From JAIBJN01 sp963775395 (lineage in GTDB: Bacteria; Actinomycetota; Thermoleophilia; Gaiellales; Gaiellaceae), in the NCBI GenBank assembly GCA_963775395.1, contig CAVZIX010000005.1, positions 186,001-250,000 on the forward strand: a stretch of DNA of 64,000 bases, read 5' to 3'. The translations under genes were made by a program, and so were the position numbers. The notes under the pieces were generated by a model. The model worked only from the letters and a program-made list of their open reading frames with translations. It ran no database searches and had not been told where the DNA came from. Every line of letters starts with the position of its first letter. The first letter of the stretch is position 1. Below are positions 49,568 through 58,633 of the stretch, in pieces.

Positions 49568-50130
49568 GACGTCTCAGCGCCCTGGGCGCGCTCGTGATCC
49601 TGGCTGCCTGCGGCGGGAGCTCGGAGCCTGAGTCGGCGCCGACCACCGAGCCCGCGCCGGAGCCCACGACTTCGACCCAGGCCGAGCCGACCACCCAGGA
49701 GACGACCACCGCGGAGACGACGACCGAACAGGCGGAGCCTCCGCCGCCGCAGGCTCCTCCCGGCGTCCCCAGGTTCGTCGCCGGCTACCGCGGCTGGTTC
49801 AAGCTCAACGACGCTCCGATCCCTCCCCGCGCGTCCGATCCCCACGACGGCACGAAGAACGTCTTCGCCTCGAAGCGGCGCAACGCGGACGCGCAGTTCC
49901 CGAACGGGACGATCGTCGTCAAGGAGGCGATGCGGCCGGGCGCCGACTTCATCGGGCTGATCGCGATCATGCGCAAGCGCGAGGGCGCCGACCCCGCGCA
50001 CAACGACTGGGTCTTCGTCGAGTACACGCGCGAAGCCCCGGACGCGCGCTTCCAGGAGATCGCCAGCGGCTCGGTCTGCTGGAGCTGCCATATGGGCGCC
50101 GCCGACCTCGACTACGTGTTCACGCGCTGA
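49564..50130 (+). CDS. Cytochrome P460-like lipoprotein with C-terminal CxxCH
   Basis: 188 residues. Lipoprotein signal (LGALVILAACGGSSEPES), a Thr/Glu/Pro-rich linker of about 50 residues, then a P460-type domain (GYRGWFKLNDAPIPPRASDP, HDGTKNVFASKRRNAD, VVKEAMRPGADFIGLIAIMR) and the heme c motif C-W-S-C-H near the end. P460 proteins carry an unusual cross-linked heme in ammonia- or formate-related oxidation, but this subgroup's role is unknown. It starts in the psuG stop, so it is probably cotranslated, without an obvious functional link. Confidence 0.88.
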   Translation: MRRLSALGALVILAACGGSSEPESAPTTEPAPEPTTSTQAEPTTQETTTAETTTEQAEPPPPQAPPGVPRFVAGYRGWFKLNDAPIPPRASDPHDGTKNVFASKRRNADAQFPNGTIVVKEAMRPGADFIGLIAIMRKREGADPAHNDWVFVEYTREAPDARFQEIASGSVCWSCHMGAADLDYVFTR

Positions 50131-50139
50131 GCGCGGGCG

Positions 50140-50361
50140 TCACTCGTCGATGCGCTCGATGGCGACGATGTCGTCGGCCGCGAACGACTCCTCGCCCGCC
50201 TGGCCCCAGCCGACCACGTCGCCGCTCGGCAGGACCGCGACCGGCTCGATCACGCGGCCGTCGCGCAGGAGCAGGCGCGTCTGATGGGCGCCCCAGGCGT
50301 CCTGGGGCCACGAGGCGACCTCCGTTGCGAGCCAGTCCGGCAGTCGGGTCGGCTCGTCCAC
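50140..50361 (-). CDS. Small protein of unknown function
   Basis: 73 residues from a GTG: L-P-D-W-L-A-T-E-V-A-S-W-P-Q-D-A-W-G-A at the start, RLLLRDGRVIEPVAVLPSGD in the middle, and EESFAADDIVAIERI at the end. It resembles a small beta-rich domain, but no family is recognised. It is convergent with the P460 gene at its 3' end. Confidence 0.5.
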   Translation of the reverse strand: MDEPTRLPDWLATEVASWPQDAWGAHQTRLLLRDGRVIEPVAVLPSGDVVGWGQAGEESFAADDIVAIERIDE

Positions 50362-50381
50362 CCTGACGCCTTTGCCGGCGC

Positions 50382-50669
50382 CTACCCGCCGAGGAGCTTG
50401 ATGAGGTCGTCGACCTCGAGCATCTCGTACGACTGCGTCTGCACGCTCCCGCGCGCGCCCAACGAGATCGAGACCTCGGCGACAACCGAGGCGTTGTCGG
50501 CCTCGACGATGTTGACGAAGTCGTAGGGGCCGAGAACGAACCATTGGTGGAGCACCTTCGCGCCCAGCTCCTCGACGTCCTTGTTGACCTCTCGCAGGCG
50601 GTCCGGGTTCGCGCGGAGCGTCTGCAGGCCCTGCTCGCTCAGCGTCGACAGCATCAGGTACTTGGGCAT
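50382..50669 (-). CDS. GYD domain protein
   Basis: 95 residues: M-P-K-Y-L-M-L-S-T-L-S-E-Q-G, DVEELGAKVLHQWFVLGPYDF (the G-x-Y-D signature), NIVEADNASVVAEVSISLGA. The GYD family is a ferredoxin-like fold of unknown function. It is followed by a small unknown gene about 20 nt downstream and preceded by a membrane protein gene 8 nt upstream. Confidence 0.9.
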   Translation of the reverse strand: MPKYLMLSTLSEQGLQTLRANPDRLREVNKDVEELGAKVLHQWFVLGPYDFVNIVEADNASVVAEVSISLGARGSVQTQSYEMLEVDDLIKLLGG

Positions 50670-50677
50670 CTCTCCTC

Positions 50678-51364
50678 CTAGGCGGCTTCGCGGCCCGAGG
50701 ATACAGCGGCCCGCGCCCGTTGCTCGAAGTAGAGGACGGACAGGCCGATGAAGAAGAACGGCGCGAGGACGACCTGGACGATCGCGATGGCGATGCGCGT
50801 CGCGTTGTCGGCGAAGCCGATCAGCAGCCCGGCGAGCAGGACGCCGAAGAGCACGTTGACGATCAGCAGCGCCGCGACGACGCCCGTCGCGTGCAGGTAG
50901 TCGACCTTGGCGAGCGCGAGCGTCCGCTCGAGCGCGTAGGTGACCACCTGGTAGACACCGCCGCTCGCGCGCGTCTGCTCCACCATCGCGGCCGGCACGG
51001 CGAAGACGGTCAGACCCAGCCAGAACGCGACCAGGATGAAGAGCAGCGAGAGGTAGCCGGCGAGGGCGAACGGGAGGCCGACCACGGCCGCCAGGAGCAG
51101 GATCACGGGAAAGCGCACGAGGACCTGCGCCCAGGCCTCGGTGAACGTGTCGCCCGCAACGAGCCGCACGGCGACGCCGCTGGCCATGGTGAACATGATC
51201 GCGGTGACCAGGTAGTAGACGGCGACGTGCACGATCCCAGCGAGCAGGAGGCCCCCCGCGTAAACGAGCCCCAGCCCGATCGCCGGGCGGATCCGGTTGC
51301 CGTAGATGCTCACGGTCTCCGCGAGGAGCTCGCCGAGCTTGAGCGGACGTTCGGGAGGCGACAC
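50678..51364 (-). CDS. Membrane protein, unknown
   Basis: 228 residues with about six membrane segments (LGLVYAGGLLLAGIVHVAVY, FPVILLLAAVVGLPFALAGY, LSLLFILVAFWLGLTVFAV, VVAALLIVNVLFGVLLAGLL, AIVQVVLAPFFFIGLSVLYF). It starts MSPPERPLKLGELLAETVSIYGNR, as in the membrane domain family seen in actinobacterial glycerophosphoryl diester phosphodiesterase-like or YIP1-like proteins. Function unknown. The start is divergent from the GNAT gene at 51387 (22 nt). Confidence 0.75.
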   Translation of the reverse strand: MSPPERPLKLGELLAETVSIYGNRIRPAIGLGLVYAGGLLLAGIVHVAVYYLVTAIMFTMASGVAVRLVAGDTFTEAWAQVLVRFPVILLLAAVVGLPFALAGYLSLLFILVAFWLGLTVFAVPAAMVEQTRASGGVYQVVTYALERTLALAKVDYLHATGVVAALLIVNVLFGVLLAGLLIGFADNATRIAIAIVQVVLAPFFFIGLSVLYFEQRARAAVSSGREAA

Positions 51365-51374
51365 GTCGAAACTC

Positions 51375-51380
51375 TAGGGT
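51375..51380 (+). promoter_or_regulatory. -10-like hexamer TAGGGT before GNAT gene
   Basis: TAGGGT, then 6 nt (GCAACC), then the GTG at 51387. Confidence 0.4.
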
Positions 51381-51386
51381 GCAACC

Positions 51387-51842
51387 GTGGAGATCCGCCG
51401 TGAGAACTACGAGGGCTTCACATCGCAGGCGCTCGTCGCGGCACTGAACGCCGAGCTGCTCGACCGCTACGAGGGCTTCGACGGCTCGGGCGGCGAACAC
51501 GCGGCGGCCGACTTCGCGGCGCCCGACGGGGCGTTCGTCGTGGGCTGGGAGGACGGCGAGCCGGTCGCCTGCGGCGGCGTGATCCGCTACGACGAGACGA
51601 CCGCCGAGATCAGGCGGATGTACGTGGCGCCGTCCGCCCGCGGCCGCGGTCTCTCCCGGCTTTTGCTCGCCGCCCTCGAGGACGAGGCGCGGGAGCTTGG
51701 CTACGAGCTCGTCCGCCTGGAGACGGGCGACCGGCAGCCCGAGGCGATCAAGCTCTATGCCTCCTCCGGCTTCGAGCCCATCCCGCGCTACGGCCCGTTC
51801 GTCGACGACCCGCGCAGCGTCTGCTTCGAAAAGCGCCTGTGA
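51387..51842 (+). CDS. GNAT family N-acetyltransferase
   Basis: 151 residues from a GTG. Acetyl-CoA-binding motif A: IRRMYVAPSARGRGLSRLLL (R-x-x-G-x-G/A), followed by LAALEDEARELGYELVRLET and the motif B end IKLYASSGFEPIPRY. The acceptor is unknown. It lies between the divergent membrane protein and the cupin gene (14 nt downstream). Confidence 0.9.
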   Translation: MEIRRENYEGFTSQALVAALNAELLDRYEGFDGSGGEHAAADFAAPDGAFVVGWEDGEPVACGGVIRYDETTAEIRRMYVAPSARGRGLSRLLLAALEDEARELGYELVRLETGDRQPEAIKLYASSGFEPIPRYGPFVDDPRSVCFEKRL

Positions 51843-51844
51843 TC

Positions 51845-51850
51845 TAGGCT
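51845..51850 (+). promoter_or_regulatory. -10-like hexamer TAGGCT before cupin gene
   Basis: TAGGCT, then 6 nt (TCCACC), then the GTG at 51857. Confidence 0.4.
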
Positions 51851-51856
51851 TCCACC

Positions 51857-52231
51857 GTGGCCTACACGGTCTTCCAGGCAGGCGAGCTGGCCTTCGAGCC
51901 GCGCGGCGAAGACGACCTGCGCATGGTCGCGCGGATCACCGACGCACTCTCCGCATCGAGGGCGAATGTCTGGCGCTACCCGCCTGGGGCGCAGGGGAAG
52001 CGGCACCGCGACCTGGGCCAGGAGGAGATCTTCGTCGTCCTCGACGGCACGCTGACGATCGACCTGGGCGACCCGCCAGAGCGGCACGAGGTTCCGAAGG
52101 GCGGGGTCGTGGTCGTCGAGCGTGGGACGATCCTCCAGCTCCGCAACGCCGGCGATGAGGAGGTCGTCCTCTTCATCTACGGCGCGCCGCCCGAGACCGG
52201 CAAGTCCGAGTTCTTCGACCCGGTTCCTTAG
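51857..52231 (+). CDS. Cupin domain protein
   Basis: 124 residues. Cupin motif 1 is YPPGAQGKRHRDLGQEEIFV (metal-binding His and Glu) followed by VLDGTLTIDLGD. Motif 2 is around VVVVERGTILQLRNAGDEEV, with fewer metal ligands. The single-domain cupin could bind a small metabolite or be an isomerase or dioxygenase; the substrate is unknown. Its 3' end overlaps the convergent clpB stop by 4 nt. Confidence 0.88.
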   Translation: MAYTVFQAGELAFEPRGEDDLRMVARITDALSASRANVWRYPPGAQGKRHRDLGQEEIFVVLDGTLTIDLGDPPERHEVPKGGVVVVERGTILQLRNAGDEEVVLFIYGAPPETGKSEFFDPVP

Positions 52232-54708
52232 GCCGCGGCCGGCTCGGCGGCCGGGGCCTTGGCGAAGACCAACTCGCCGTCGGCCACGTCCACGCGGACC
52301 GCGTCGCCCTCGGCGAAGTCGCCTTCCAGAAGCCGCAGCGCGAGCGGGTTCTCGACCAGGCGCTGGAGGGCGCGCTTGAGCGGGCGGGCGCCGTAGGTCG
52401 GGTCCCAGCCGGCCTCGGCGACGTGCTCCTTCGCCGCGTCGGTCAGCTCGAGGGCGAGGCCGCGCTCGGCGAGACGGTCTCGGAGCCGGGCGAGCTGGAG
52501 CTCGACGATCTCGCCCAACTGCTCGCGGGTGAGCGCCTGGAACTCGACGATCTCGTCGATCCGGTTCAGGAACTCGGGGCGGAAGTACTCCCGCGTCGAC
52601 TCGGCCGTGCGCAGGTTCGAGGTCATGATCACGACCGTGTTGCGGAAGTCGACCGTGCGGCCGTGGCCGTCGGTGAGGCGGCCGTCGTCGAGGATCTGCA
52701 GGAGGACGTCGAAGACCTCGGCGTGCGCCTTCTCGATCTCGTCGAGGAGGAGCACCGAGTACGGACGCCGGCGGACGGCCTCGGTAAGCTGCCCGCCCTC
52801 GTCGTAGCCGACGTAGCCGGGCGGCGCGCCGATCAGGCGCGCGACCGTGTGCCGCTCCTGGTACTCGGACATGTCCAGCCGCACCATGGCGCGCTCGTCG
52901 TCGAACATGAACTCAGCCAGGGCGCGGGCGAGCTCGGTCTTCCCCACGCCGGTCGGGCCGAGGAAGACGAAGGAGCCGATCGGCCGGTTCGGGTCCTGGA
53001 GCCCGGTGCGAGCGCGGCGAAGCGCGTTGGCCACGGCCTCGACGGCCTCGTCCTGGCCGACGACGCGCTGGTGGAGGCGCTCCTCCATGTGGATGAGCTT
53101 CTCGGTCTCGCCCTCGAGCAGACGGTCGACCGGGATGCCTGTCCAGCGCCCGACCACGGCGGCGACGTCGTCCTCGTCGACCTCCTCCTTCACCATCGGC
53201 TCGAACTCCTGCTCCACGCGCTCGGCCAGCTCGGCCTCGAGGGCGGGCAGCTCGCCGTAGCGGATCTCGGCGACGCGCTGGAGCTCGCCGGCGCGCTCGG
53301 CGCGCTCGGCCTCCATGCGCAGGTCGTCGATGCGCTGGGTGATCTCCTTCACGCGGTCGAGCTGCTCCTTCTCCTTGGCCCAGCGGGCGGCGAGCTCGTC
53401 GCGGACGGCCCTGGCGTCGGCGAGCTCGCGCTCGATCGGATCGCGCACGTCCTTCGACTCCTTGCCCATCGCGGCGAGCTCGATCTCGAGCTGGCGCACG
53501 CGCCGCTCGGCCTCGTCGAGCTCGAGCGGCGAGGAGTCGATCTCCATGCGCAGGCGCGAGGCGGACTCGTCCACGAGGTCGATCGCCTTGTCGGGAAGGA
53601 AGCGGTCGGAGATGTAGCGGTCGGAGAGCACGGCGGCGGCCACGAGGGCGGCGTCGCGGATGCGGACGCCGTGGTGTGCCTCGTAGCGCTCCTTCAGCCC
53701 GCGGAGGATCGCGATCGTGTCCGCGACGGACGGCTCGCCGACGAGCACCGGCTGGAAGCGGCGCTCGAGCGCGGCGTCCTTCTCGATGTGCTTGCGGTAC
53801 TCGTCGAGCGTCGTCGCGCCCACTGCACGGAGCTCCCCGCGCGCGAGCATCGGCTTGAGCATGTTCGCCGCGTCGACGGCGCCCTCGGCGGCACCCGCGC
53901 CGACGATGGTGTGCAGCTCGTCGATGAAGAGGACGATCTCGCCGGCCGACTCCGTGATCTCGTTGAGCACGGCCTTGAGCCGCTCCTCGAACTCACCCCG
54001 GTACTTGGCGCCGGCGAGCAGCGCGCCGATGTCGAGCGCCCAGACGCGCTTGCCCTTCAGGCCCTCGGGGACGTCGCCGGCGACGATGCGCTGCGCGAGG
54101 CCTTCGGCGATGGCGGTCTTGCCGACGCCCGGGTCGCCGATCAGCACGGGGTTGTTCTTCGTCCGGCGCGAGAGCACCTGGATCACGCGCCGGATCTCCT
54201 CGTCGCGCCCGATCACCGGGTCGAGCTTGCCGGCCTCGGCGAGCTCGGTGAGGTCGCGGCCGAACTTCTCGAGGGCCTGGTAGGAGCCCTCGGGGTCGTG
54301 GGAGGTGACGCGCTGCGAGCCGCGCACCTGGGTGAGCGCCGACAGGAGCGCGTCGCGCGGGACGACATCGAGGGCGAGCAGCAGGTGCTCGGTGGAGAGG
54401 AACTCGTCCTCGAGCCTGCGCATCTCCTCCTCGGCCTTGTCGAGCAGCGTCGAGAACTCCGTCGAGGCCCGCGGCTGCTGGGCCGTGCCCTGGACGGACG
54501 GCTTCGCGGAGAGCGCGGCCTCGGCCCTGGCCCGCACGTCGGCGACGCTCGACCCGGCGCGCTCGACGAGCGTGCGCGGGAGCTCCTGGTCGAGCAGCGC
54601 GAGGAGCACGTGCTCGCGGTAGATCTCGGGGTTGCCGGCGCGGCGGGCCAGCTCCTGTGCGGCGCCGACCGCCTCCTGCGACTTGGTTGTCAGCCTCGAG
54701 AAGTCCAT
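52228..54708 (-). CDS. clpB: ATP-dependent chaperone ClpB
   Basis: 826 residues. Clp N-domain (1-140), first AAA+ domain with Walker A GDPGVGKTAIAEG near 200, a coiled-coil M-domain (about 390-520, VRDELAARWAKEKEQLDRVK), second AAA+ domain with GPTGVGKTELARAL near 590, VRLDMSEYQERHTVA, and the C-terminal TYGARPLKRALQRL. It dissolves protein aggregates with DnaK. It starts 19 nt inside the end of hspR, at the end of the dnaK operon. Confidence 0.96.
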   Translation of the reverse strand: MDFSRLTTKSQEAVGAAQELARRAGNPEIYREHVLLALLDQELPRTLVERAGSSVADVRARAEAALSAKPSVQGTAQQPRASTEFSTLLDKAEEEMRRLEDEFLSTEHLLLALDVVPRDALLSALTQVRGSQRVTSHDPEGSYQALEKFGRDLTELAEAGKLDPVIGRDEEIRRVIQVLSRRTKNNPVLIGDPGVGKTAIAEGLAQRIVAGDVPEGLKGKRVWALDIGALLAGAKYRGEFEERLKAVLNEITESAGEIVLFIDELHTIVGAGAAEGAVDAANMLKPMLARGELRAVGATTLDEYRKHIEKDAALERRFQPVLVGEPSVADTIAILRGLKERYEAHHGVRIRDAALVAAAVLSDRYISDRFLPDKAIDLVDESASRLRMEIDSSPLELDEAERRVRQLEIELAAMGKESKDVRDPIERELADARAVRDELAARWAKEKEQLDRVKEITQRIDDLRMEAERAERAGELQRVAEIRYGELPALEAELAERVEQEFEPMVKEEVDEDDVAAVVGRWTGIPVDRLLEGETEKLIHMEERLHQRVVGQDEAVEAVANALRRARTGLQDPNRPIGSFVFLGPTGVGKTELARALAEFMFDDERAMVRLDMSEYQERHTVARLIGAPPGYVGYDEGGQLTEAVRRRPYSVLLLDEIEKAHAEVFDVLLQILDDGRLTDGHGRTVDFRNTVVIMTSNLRTAESTREYFRPEFLNRIDEIVEFQALTREQLGEIVELQLARLRDRLAERGLALELTDAAKEHVAEAGWDPTYGARPLKRALQRLVENPLALRLLEGDFAEGDAVRVDVADGELVFAKAPAAEPAAA

Positions 54709-55085
54709 GTCCTCTTCGCTGGTTGGGGGAGTGTCTCGCCAGGATCGGTGTAGAGCACGATTTCGCGCCGGTACTGGCGGTGGACACGCTCGACCTCCTC
54801 GCGCATCTCGCGCTCGAGCCGCGCCAGGCGCGCTCGCAGCCGGCCGAGCTCGTCCTCGAGGCGGAGCACGGTCTCGACGCCTGCGAGGTTGAGCCCCAGC
54901 TCGCCGGTGAGCCGCTGGATCAGCCGGAGGCGCTCGAGGTCGGCCTCGGAGTAGAGCCTCGTGTTGCCGGGGGTGCGGCGCGGGCGCACGAGGCCCTTGG
55001 TCTCGTAGACGCGCAGGGTCTGCGGGTGCATGCCGACCAGCTCGGCGGCGATGGAGATCATGTAGCGCGGCCTGTCGTCGATCAC
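54690..55085 (-). CDS. hspR: MerR-family heat-shock repressor HspR
   Basis: 131 residues from a GTG. The MerR-type HTH (YMISIAAELVGMHPQTLRVY, then TKGLVRPRRTPGNTRLYSEA) is followed by a coiled-coil dimerisation helix (EDELGRLRARLARLEREM). HspR represses the dnaK operon and clpB in actinobacteria, using DnaK as co-repressor. Its position between dnaJ (GTGA overlap) and clpB is the classic one. A possible operator is upstream of dnaK. Confidence 0.95.
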   Translation of the reverse strand: MIDDRPRYMISIAAELVGMHPQTLRVYETKGLVRPRRTPGNTRLYSEADLERLRLIQRLTGELGLNLAGVETVLRLEDELGRLRARLARLEREMREEVERVHRQYRREIVLYTDPGETLPQPAKRTWTSRG

Positions 55086-56170
55086 GTTCTCAGCTCCTCG
55101 CGCACGTCGCGGTTGGAGACCTTCTGGAGGTTCTCGATCGCCTCGCGCTCGGCCTTCGAGACCTTCGTGGGCACGGAGAGGCGCACGCGGGCGAGCAGGT
55201 CGCCCTTCTTGCCGTCGCCGTTCAGCTTCGGCGCGCCCTTGCCGCGCACCCGGAGAAGCTTGCCGTCCTGCGAGCCGGCGGGCACCTTCAGCGAGATGCG
55301 CCCCTCGGGCGTCGGCACCTCGACCTCGGCCCCGAGCGCGGCCTCCGAGTACGTGACCGGGACCTCGATGACGAGGTCGGCGCCGCGCCGCTCGAAGAGC
55401 TTCGAGGGCGTCACGCGCGTCGTCACGATCAGGTCGCCCGCGGGCCCGCCGCCGACGCCTTCCTCGCCCTTGCCCTTCAGGCGGATCTGCGTGCCGTCGC
55501 GCACACCTGCCGGGATCTTCACCGTGTAGCGCTTCGTCCGCCGCTCGCGGCCGGAGCCGTGGCACCTTCGGCACGGCTTCTCGATGACGGTGCCGTCCCC
55601 GCCGCAGCGCTCGCACGGGCGCGAGAAGGCGAAGAAGCCCTCGTCCTCGGACGTGACGCCGCGACCGCGGCAGACCGGGCAGATCGTCGGGGTCGTGCCG
55701 GGCTCCGCCCCGCTGCCCCTGCAGGTCGAGCAGGCGGCTTCGAGCTCGACAGGGATCTTCACGGTGAGGCCCTTCAACGAGTCCTCGAAGGACAGGTTGA
55801 CCGTCGCGCCTACATCGGCGCCGCGACGGCCACGGGCGCGCTCGCGCTCCGCCCCGCCGCTCCCGCGGCCGAACAGGCCGCCGAACAGATCGCCGAGATC
55901 CCCGAGGTCGCCGACGTTGCCCGACCACTGGAAGCCTCCGCCGGGCGCACCCTGGAACATGCGCGAGCCCATCTGGTCGTACTGCTTGCGCTTCTCGGGG
56001 TCGGAGAGCACGTCGTAGGCGCCCTGCACCTCCTTGAAGCGCTCCTCCGCGCTCGCGTCTCCCGGGTTCCGGTCCGGGTGGTACTGGCGGGCGAGCTTGC
56101 GGTAGGCCTTCTTGATCTCGTCCGCAGTGGCCGTCTTCGAGACGCCCAGGGTCTCGTAGAGGTCCTTCAC
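55082..56170 (-). CDS. dnaJ: Chaperone DnaJ
   Basis: 362 residues. J-domain (LYETLGVSKTATADEIKKAY with HPD in QYHPDRNPGD), Gly/Phe-rich region, four CxxCxGxG zinc repeats (CSTCRGSG, CPVCRGRG, CERCGGDG, CRRCHGSG), and C-terminal substrate-binding domains ending with a basic tail. It stimulates DnaK ATPase. It overlaps grpE and hspR by a few bases. Confidence 0.96.
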   Translation of the reverse strand: MKDLYETLGVSKTATADEIKKAYRKLARQYHPDRNPGDASAEERFKEVQGAYDVLSDPEKRKQYDQMGSRMFQGAPGGGFQWSGNVGDLGDLGDLFGGLFGRGSGGAERERARGRRGADVGATVNLSFEDSLKGLTVKIPVELEAACSTCRGSGAEPGTTPTICPVCRGRGVTSEDEGFFAFSRPCERCGGDGTVIEKPCRRCHGSGRERRTKRYTVKIPAGVRDGTQIRLKGKGEEGVGGGPAGDLIVTTRVTPSKLFERRGADLVIEVPVTYSEAALGAEVEVPTPEGRISLKVPAGSQDGKLLRVRGKGAPKLNGDGKKGDLLARVRLSVPTKVSKAEREAIENLQKVSNRDVREELRT

Positions 56171-56679
56171 GCCTCGGGCGCCTCCTGCGAGATGACCACG
56201 CGGGCCGGGCGCAGCACGCGGTCGCCGAGCCGGTAGCCCTTCTGGATCACCTCGAGGATCGTCCCGTCGTCCTGGTCGGACGGCTGCGTGAGCAGGGCCT
56301 CATGGACGTGCGGGTCAAACGCCCCCTCGGTCTCGATCTCGACGAGGCCCTCCTTCGAGAGGGCCGAGCGGAGCTCGCGGTGCACGAGCCGCACACCCTC
56401 CTCGAGCTTCGCCTCCTCGTGGTCCTCGGCGGCGACGAGCGCGCGCTCGAGGTCGTCGAGGACGGGCAGGAGCTCCTTGACGATCCGCTCGTGCGCACGG
56501 GAGACGAGGCTCTCGTAGTCGCGCGCCGCCCGCTTGCGGAAGTTGTCGAACTCGGCCGCAACCCGCTTCAGGTCGGCGAGATACTCGTCACGCTCCCGCT
56601 CGAGGAGCGCCAGGCGCTCCTCGAGCTCGGCGACGGCCGGCTCGGCCTTGTCGGGTCGGGTCTGCTCCTCGGAGGCCAT
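56167..56679 (-). CDS. grpE: Nucleotide exchange factor GrpE
   Basis: 170 residues: a long N-terminal coiled coil (ELEERLALLERERDEYLADL, then FDNFRKRAARDYESL), then the beta-domain (FDPHVHEALLTQPSDQDDGT, and a conserved GYRLGDRVLRPARVVIS end). It releases ADP from DnaK. It starts one base from the dnaK stop and overlaps dnaJ. Confidence 0.96.
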   Translation of the reverse strand: MASEEQTRPDKAEPAVAELEERLALLERERDEYLADLKRVAAEFDNFRKRAARDYESLVSRAHERIVKELLPVLDDLERALVAAEDHEEAKLEEGVRLVHRELRSALSKEGLVEIETEGAFDPHVHEALLTQPSDQDDGTILEVIQKGYRLGDRVLRPARVVISQEAPEA

Positions 56680-58595
56680 CAGGACTGCTTCGCCTCCTCG
56701 TCGATGACCTCGTAGTCGGCCTCCTCGACGACCTCGTCCTCGTCGGGCGCGCCGTTGCCGCCGTCACCGGCCGGCTGAGACGCGGCCTGCTCGGCCTGGA
56801 CCTTCTGGTACACGGCCTGGGCGAGCTGGTGCGAGGCCTGCATGAGCTCCTCGCTCTTCGTGCGGATGGCGGAGATGTCGTCGCCGCCGACGACGGCGTT
56901 GAGCGCCTCGATCCGCTCCTCGATCGTCTTGACCGTCTCCTCGTCGAGGGACTCGCGGTGCTCGGCGAGGCTCTTCTCGGTCGAGTAGACGAGCGTCTCG
57001 GCCTGGTTGCGAGCCTCGGCCAGCTCGCGCATGCGGTGCGCCTCGCCGGCGTGCTCCTCGGCGTCGGCGACCATGCGCTCGACCTCCTCGTCGGAGAGAC
57101 CGGAGCCGCCCTCGATGCGGATCTGCTGCGTGTTCCCGCTGCCGAGGTCCTTGGCCGAGACGTTGAGGATGCCGTTCGCGTCGATGTCGAAGGCGACCTC
57201 GATCTGCGGCATGCCCCGAGGCGCCGACGGGATGCCGACGAGCTGGAACTTGCCGAGCGTCTTGTTGAACGAGGCCATCTCGGACTCGCCCTGGAGCACG
57301 TGGATCTCGACCGACGGCTGGTTGTCCTCGGCCGTCGTGAACGTCTCCGACTTCTTCGTCGGGATGGTCGTGTTGCGCTCGATGAGCGGCGTGAAGATCT
57401 GCCCCTTCGTCTCGATCCCCAGCGAGAGCGGGGTGACGTCGAGCAGGAGCACGTCCTTGACCTCGCCCTTGAGGACGCCGGCCTGGATGGCCGCGCCCAC
57501 GGCGACGACCTCGTCCGGGTTGACGCCCTTGTGCGGGTCCTTGCCGACGAGCTCCTTGACCTTCTCCTGCACGGCCGGCATGCGGGTCATGCCGCCGACG
57601 AGGACGACATGGTCGATCTTGTCCGCCGTCAGGCCGGCGTCGGCGAGCGCCTGCTTCGTCGGCCCCACCGTGCGCTCGAGCAGGTCGTGGGTGAGCTCGT
57701 TCAGCTTCGCGCGCGTGAGCTGGAGGTCGAGATGCTTCGGGCCCTCCGGCGTCGCGGTGATGAACGGGAGGTTGATCTGCGTCGACGTCGTCGAGGAAAG
57801 CTCGATCTTCGCCTTCTCCGCGGCCTCGTAGAGGCGCTGAAGCGCCATCTTGTCCGCGGCGAGGTCGATGCCCTGGTCGCGCTTGAACTCGGCGACCATC
57901 CAGTCGACGACGGCCTTGTCGAAGTTGTCGCCGCCGAGGTGGTTGTCGCCGTTGGTGGCCTTGACCTCGAAGACGCCCTCGCCGAGCTCGAGGACGGAGA
58001 CGTCGAACGTCCCGCCGCCGAGGTCGAAGACGAGGATCGTCTGGTCGGCCTCCTTGTCGAGCCCGTACGCAAGCGAGGCCGCGGTCGGCTCGTTGATGAT
58101 GCGGAGGACGTTGAGGCCCGCGATCTTGCCCGCGTCCTTCGTCGCCTCGCGCTGGGCGTTGTTGAAGTAGGCGGGCACGGTGACGACCGCGTCCGTGACC
58201 GTCTCGCCGAGATAGGCCTCGGCGTCGGCCTTCAGCTTCTGCAGGATCATCGCGCTGATCTCCGGCGGCGCGTACTCCTTGCCGCCCGCGTTCAGGCGGA
58301 CGTCGCCGTTCGGTCCGGCGGCGACGGCGTACGGGACGATCTTCTGCTCCTCGGAGACCTCCGAGTGCTTGCGCCCCATGAAGCGCTTGATCGAGGAGAC
58401 GGTGTTCTCGGGATTCGTGACCGACTGCCGCTTCGCGGGCGCGCCGACGAGCCGCTGACCGTCCTTCGCGAACGCGACGACGGACGGGGTCGTGCGGCCG
58501 CCCTCGGCGTTCGGGATGACGGTCGGCTCGCCTCCTTCGAGCACGGCGACACACGAGTTCGTCGTGCCGAGATCGATGCCGATGGTTCGTGCCAT
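56679..58595 (-). CDS. dnaK: Chaperone DnaK (Hsp70)
   Basis: 638 residues. IGIDLGTTNSCVAVLEGGEP, VPAYFNNAQREATKDAGKIA, the DLGGGTFDVSVLELG phosphate loop, VLVGGMTRMPAVQEKVKEL, the linker VKDVLLLDVTPLSLGIET, and an acidic C-terminus (DEDEVVEEADYEVIDEEAKQ). It is the ATP-dependent chaperone at the head of the operon with grpE, dnaJ, hspR and clpB; a GGAGGGA ribosome binding site precedes the ATG. Confidence 0.98.
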   Translation of the reverse strand: MARTIGIDLGTTNSCVAVLEGGEPTVIPNAEGGRTTPSVVAFAKDGQRLVGAPAKRQSVTNPENTVSSIKRFMGRKHSEVSEEQKIVPYAVAAGPNGDVRLNAGGKEYAPPEISAMILQKLKADAEAYLGETVTDAVVTVPAYFNNAQREATKDAGKIAGLNVLRIINEPTAASLAYGLDKEADQTILVFDLGGGTFDVSVLELGEGVFEVKATNGDNHLGGDNFDKAVVDWMVAEFKRDQGIDLAADKMALQRLYEAAEKAKIELSSTTSTQINLPFITATPEGPKHLDLQLTRAKLNELTHDLLERTVGPTKQALADAGLTADKIDHVVLVGGMTRMPAVQEKVKELVGKDPHKGVNPDEVVAVGAAIQAGVLKGEVKDVLLLDVTPLSLGIETKGQIFTPLIERNTTIPTKKSETFTTAEDNQPSVEIHVLQGESEMASFNKTLGKFQLVGIPSAPRGMPQIEVAFDIDANGILNVSAKDLGSGNTQQIRIEGGSGLSDEEVERMVADAEEHAGEAHRMRELAEARNQAETLVYSTEKSLAEHRESLDEETVKTIEERIEALNAVVGGDDISAIRTKSEELMQASHQLAQAVYQKVQAEQAASQPAGDGGNGAPDEDEVVEEADYEVIDEEAKQS

Positions 58596-58633
58596 GTGCT
58601 GATTCCCTCCGTTTTGCTGGCTCTTTTTGACTA

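Noticed and set aside
52423..54753. 776-residue plus-strand open frame
   Set aside because: Fully antisense to clpB, which has complete AAA+ motifs.
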